Of a stretch of 16,004 bases of DNA, positions 13,984 to 16,004 are shown one piece after another. A program made the position numbers and the translations under genes. This DNA comes from JBBDNV01 sp040877415. GTDB lineage: Bacteria > Planctomycetota > Planctomycetia > Pirellulales > PALSA-1355. Numbering within the stretch: position 1 is the first letter of the stretch; each line of letters starts with the position of its first letter. The stretch is taken from positions 1 through 16,004 of the forward strand of contig JBBDNV010000139.1 of assembly GCA_040877415.1 (NCBI GenBank). Reading direction: 5' to 3'. The notes below the pieces were generated by a model. That model was not told the origin of the DNA and did no database searches. It worked only from the letters and a program-made list of their open reading frames with translations.

Positions 13984-14164
13984 TAGTCAGGTGCGAAAAC
14001 CAGGCCGCTTCGCGAAAGAACAAATCCGCCCAAGGCGCACAGCCCGCGAGCGACTTCGATCCTGCGAGCGTAATGCCGCCAAACCCGACTTCAAGCATTG
14101 CCGGCCGCTCGGTATCATGGATTGTTTGCTCATCGCGATACCGGTCGCCGTTTCCATAGCCGCG

Positions 14165-14170
14165 TATAAT
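14165..14170 (+). promoter_or_regulatory. TATAAT -10 box upstream of lpd
   Basis: A perfect TATAAT lies in GC-rich surroundings 41 bases before the lpd ATG. No good -35 hexamer lies 16-18 bases upstream (GGTCGC or similar). Transcription would start near 14177, with a leader of about 35 bases. An activator or a different sigma factor may be needed. Confidence 0.4.
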
Positions 14171-14211
14171 TTCCGGCAGCAGTCAACGCACGGGGAACTG
14201 GAATTCGCGCC

Positions 14212-15642
14212 ATGGAAACTCAACTGGTTGTGTTGGGGGGCGGACCGGGCGGGTACTCGGCCGCGTTCTTGGCGGCCGACCTGGGAATGCAGGTGACGCT
14301 GGTCGAAGCCGACGCGCGGTTGGGCGGAACCTGTTTGCTCCACGGCTGCATCCCCTCGAAAGCCCTCTTGCACGTGGCGCGCGTGGTGAGCGAAACCCGC
14401 GAGATGAGCGACTGGGGGCTGGATTTCAAACCCCCCTCGGTCGACGTCGACGCCATGCGGGCCCGCAAGGAAAAAGTCATCGCCAACCTTTCGTCGGGCC
14501 TCGCGCAACTGGCCAAACGGCGCAACGTGCAGGTGATCCATGCCCGCGGCTCGTTCGTCGATTCGCAGACGCTCAAGCTCGAAGAGGGCGATCCGAAAAC
14601 CTACAGTGACGGCAAATTGAAGTTCGAGCATTGCATCCTGGCCACCGGTTCGGTTCCGGTCATTCCCAGCGCCTTTCGGACGAAGAGCGACCGCGTGATG
14701 GATTCCACCGGGGCGCTGGCTTTGCCCGACCTGCCCGAAAGCCTGCTGGTGATCGGCGGCGGCTACATTGGCCTGGAAATGGGCACCGTGTATGCCGAGC
14801 TGGGGACCAAAGTGACGGTGGTCGAATTGACGCCCACGCTTTTGCCGACGGTCGATCGCGATCTCGTGAAGCCGCTCGCGGATCGGCTGAAAAGAATCTT
14901 CGCCGGGATTTACCTGAACACCAAGGTCACTTCGCTCGCCGAAGCCACTGACGCCATCGACGTCGGCTTGGAAGATGCAAACGGACCCCGCAGCGAATCC
15001 TTCAGCCGCGTGCTCGTTTCGGTCGGTCGCCGGCCGAACAGCCGCGGGCTGGGGCTGGAGAACACCGAGGTGGAGCTCGATGACGGCGGTTTTGCCGTGG
15101 TCGACGATCGCCAGCGTACGGCCGATCCGCACATCTCGGCCATCGGCGACGTGGCCGGCGAGCCGATGCTGGCGCACAAAGCGATGCACCAGGGCAAGGT
15201 GGCCGTCGAGGCCCTGCTGGGTGAACCTGCCGCGTTTCGGCCGCGGGCGATTCCGGCGATCGTGTTTACCGATCCGGAGATTGCCTGGGCCGGGTTGACC
15301 GAAGAGCAGGCCAGGGCCGAAAGCATCAAAGTGGAAGTGGTCAATTACCCCTGGGCCGCCAGCGGAAAAGCCCAGGCGCTGGGGAGGACCGAAGGATTCA
15401 CAAAGCTGCTCGTGGATCCCGAAAGCGAGCGCATTTTGGGAATCGGCGTCGTCGGCACGAGTGCCGGCGACATCCTGACCGAAGCGGTGGTGGCCATGGA
15501 AATGGGCGCCACGGCCCGCGATCTGGCCGAATCGATCCATCCACACCCTACCTTGAGCGAAACCCTGGGCAACGCCGCCGAGGCCTTTCTGGGCACCGCC
15601 ACGGAGATTTATCGTCCGCGCGAGAGGGCGCGCAAGGCCTGA
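14212..15642 (+). CDS. lpd: Dihydrolipoyl dehydrogenase (E3)
   Basis: This FAD enzyme reoxidises dihydrolipoamide with NAD+ in 2-oxoacid dehydrogenase complexes. It has 476 residues, full length. The FAD-binding GGGPGG lies at residues 9-14, the redox disulfide GGTCLLHGCIPSK uses Cys41 and Cys46, and the second Rossmann motif IGGGYIGLEMG is at about 181-191. ISAIGDVAG is the second FAD motif. The C-terminal interface carries HPHPTLSE, with the catalytic His445 and Glu450. Between the active cysteines is LLHG, where many members have LNVG; the cysteine spacing is unchanged. ATG 14212 is the obvious start, since the FAD motif begins at once; the Shine-Dalgarno is weak. aceE follows 208 bases later on the same strand, so this E3 most likely serves pyruvate dehydrogenase. 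It could also serve other complexes. Confidence 0.97.
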   Translation: METQLVVLGGGPGGYSAAFLAADLGMQVTLVEADARLGGTCLLHGCIPSKALLHVARVVSETREMSDWGLDFKPPSVDVDAMRARKEKVIANLSSGLAQLAKRRNVQVIHARGSFVDSQTLKLEEGDPKTYSDGKLKFEHCILATGSVPVIPSAFRTKSDRVMDSTGALALPDLPESLLVIGGGYIGLEMGTVYAELGTKVTVVELTPTLLPTVDRDLVKPLADRLKRIFAGIYLNTKVTSLAEATDAIDVGLEDANGPRSESFSRVLVSVGRRPNSRGLGLENTEVELDDGGFAVVDDRQRTADPHISAIGDVAGEPMLAHKAMHQGKVAVEALLGEPAAFRPRAIPAIVFTDPEIAWAGLTEEQARAESIKVEVVNYPWAASGKAQALGRTEGFTKLLVDPESERILGIGVVGTSAGDILTEAVVAMEMGATARDLAESIHPHPTLSETLGNAAEAFLGTATEIYRPRERARKA

Positions 15643-15672
15643 AAACCTGACACAAACGTAAGCAAATCGTCT

Positions 15673-15684
15673 GTCCGTATGGAC
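15673..15684. repeat. Short palindrome in the lpd/aceE spacer
   Basis: GTCC-GTAT-GGAC is a 12-base inverted repeat 31 bases after the lpd stop and just upstream of the candidate aceE promoter. It could be an operator; it is short enough to be chance. Confidence 0.3.
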
Positions 15685-15693
15685 TTACAGCCC

Positions 15694-15722
15694 TTTACCA
15701 ATTCATCGGCCTGGAGGATAAT
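15694..15722 (+). promoter_or_regulatory. Candidate aceE promoter
   Basis: TTTACC (15694-15699) and GATAAT (15717-15722) are separated by 17 bases, matching 4 of 6 and 5 of 6 consensus bases. Transcription would start near 15729, with a leader of about 120 bases. This would allow aceE to be expressed independently of lpd. Confidence 0.35.
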
Positions 15723-15850
15723 TTAGCAGGTTGAATTTGTTGAGTCGCCCGCGAGCGCCGGGGAGCGGATGAGCTTGGCGGCTGGCTTGCGCGCAAAGCC
15801 GAGACGCCGGATGGATTGGTCGTTTATGGAACGTGCTCGGGAGTCTGGCC

Positions 15851-16004
15851 ATGGCCCAAGCTGAAACGATTTCGTCCGATGCGGATTCCGATCCGCTGGA
15901 AACGGCCGAATGGCTCGAATCGCTGCGCAGCGTGCTGGAAAACCAGGGTCCCGAGCGCGTGAGCTTCTTGCTCAACGAGCTGAGCGAAGCGGCCCATCGC
16001 GAGG
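15851..16004 (+). CDS. aceE: Pyruvate dehydrogenase E1 (homodimeric type), N-terminus only
   Basis: The first 51 codons are in the window. They read SDPLETAEWLESLRSVLENQ (about residues 13-32), then GPERVSFLLNELSEAA. This is the characteristic N-terminus of AceE-type E1 (D-P-x-E-T-x-x-W-L, then V-x-x-x-G-x-E-R), which docks E1 to the E2 core. The enzyme decarboxylates pyruvate with thiamine diphosphate and acetylates lipoyl groups. The ATG at 15851 has GGGAG 7 bases upstream, and other upstream ATGs are out of frame. The short sequence limits certainty, but the lpd neighbour agrees with the call. The catalytic part lies beyond the window. Confidence 0.85.
   Translation, partial: MAQAETISSDADSDPLETAEWLESLRSVLENQGPERVSFLLNELSEAAHRE

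Larger units (their letters stand above)
13858..14211. other. Spacer upstream of lpd with palindrome and tandem repeat
   Basis: I see no convincing gene in these 354 bases. The left part has a bulged hairpin and a 13-bp tandem repeat, listed separately. The right part has a TATAAT box 41 bases before the lpd start. An open minus-strand frame of 75 codons (13871-14098) has no family-like features. Confidence 0.6.

Noticed and set aside
13871..14098. 75-codon minus-strand open frame upstream of lpd
   Set aside because: No ribosome binding site or recognisable motif, and it covers a hairpin and a tandem repeat; more likely noncoding spacer.
13987..15546. 519-codon minus-strand open frame
   Set aside because: It lies opposite lpd, which has all E3 motifs. 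Long antisense frames are common in GC-rich genes.

Overview
The window is GC-rich bacterial chromosome, most likely from a planctomycete (Pirellulales-like). I infer this from gene content and from the style of the repeats; there is no rRNA or other marker gene. Protein genes are dense and mostly housekeeping. I saw no rRNA, tRNA, CRISPR array or phage module.

Left part (1-3750, all on the minus strand). A sirB1-like gene and murD form one unit, followed by a second unit of small membrane protein, cupin and ligA (NAD-dependent DNA ligase, cut by the window edge). Each unit has a plausible promoter in front of it (TAGAAT near 3805 and TATAAT near 1359). The sirB1-like gene carries a one-base frameshift close to its 3' end. 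Restoring the frame makes it end in a 1-base overlap with the murD start.

Middle (3751-9110, plus strand). Class II fumarase (fumC) lies behind a good sigma70-type promoter. It is followed by an exported TPR protein and then by a 532-residue protein that I cannot name. That protein has a helical body, three copies of an EFSLD motif and a C-terminal domain that could be a PD-(D/E)xK nuclease fold. It stands alone between two repeat-bearing spacers and has an operator-like palindrome in front, so it is the best candidate here for something undescribed.

Right-middle (9111-12676). A convergent 64-bp hairpin element separates that gene from hemW (radical-SAM heme chaperone) and a TIGR01777-type NAD(P)-binding protein, both on the minus strand. 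The promoter region divergent from these leads to serC (phosphoserine aminotransferase), with a promoter so close to the start codon that the leader would be nearly absent.

Accessory patch (12677-14211). This stretch is less GC-rich and broken up. It holds a small protein of unknown family, a 32-codon transposase remnant with its insertion-sequence end, a 31-bp repeat pair flanked by 16-bp direct repeats, a four-segment membrane protein, and further palindromes and tandem repeats.

Right end (14212-16004, plus strand). lpd (dihydrolipoyl dehydrogenase, E3) is followed by the first 51 codons of aceE (homodimeric-type pyruvate dehydrogenase E1). This marks the start of a pyruvate dehydrogenase locus, which fits with fumC in central carbon metabolism.
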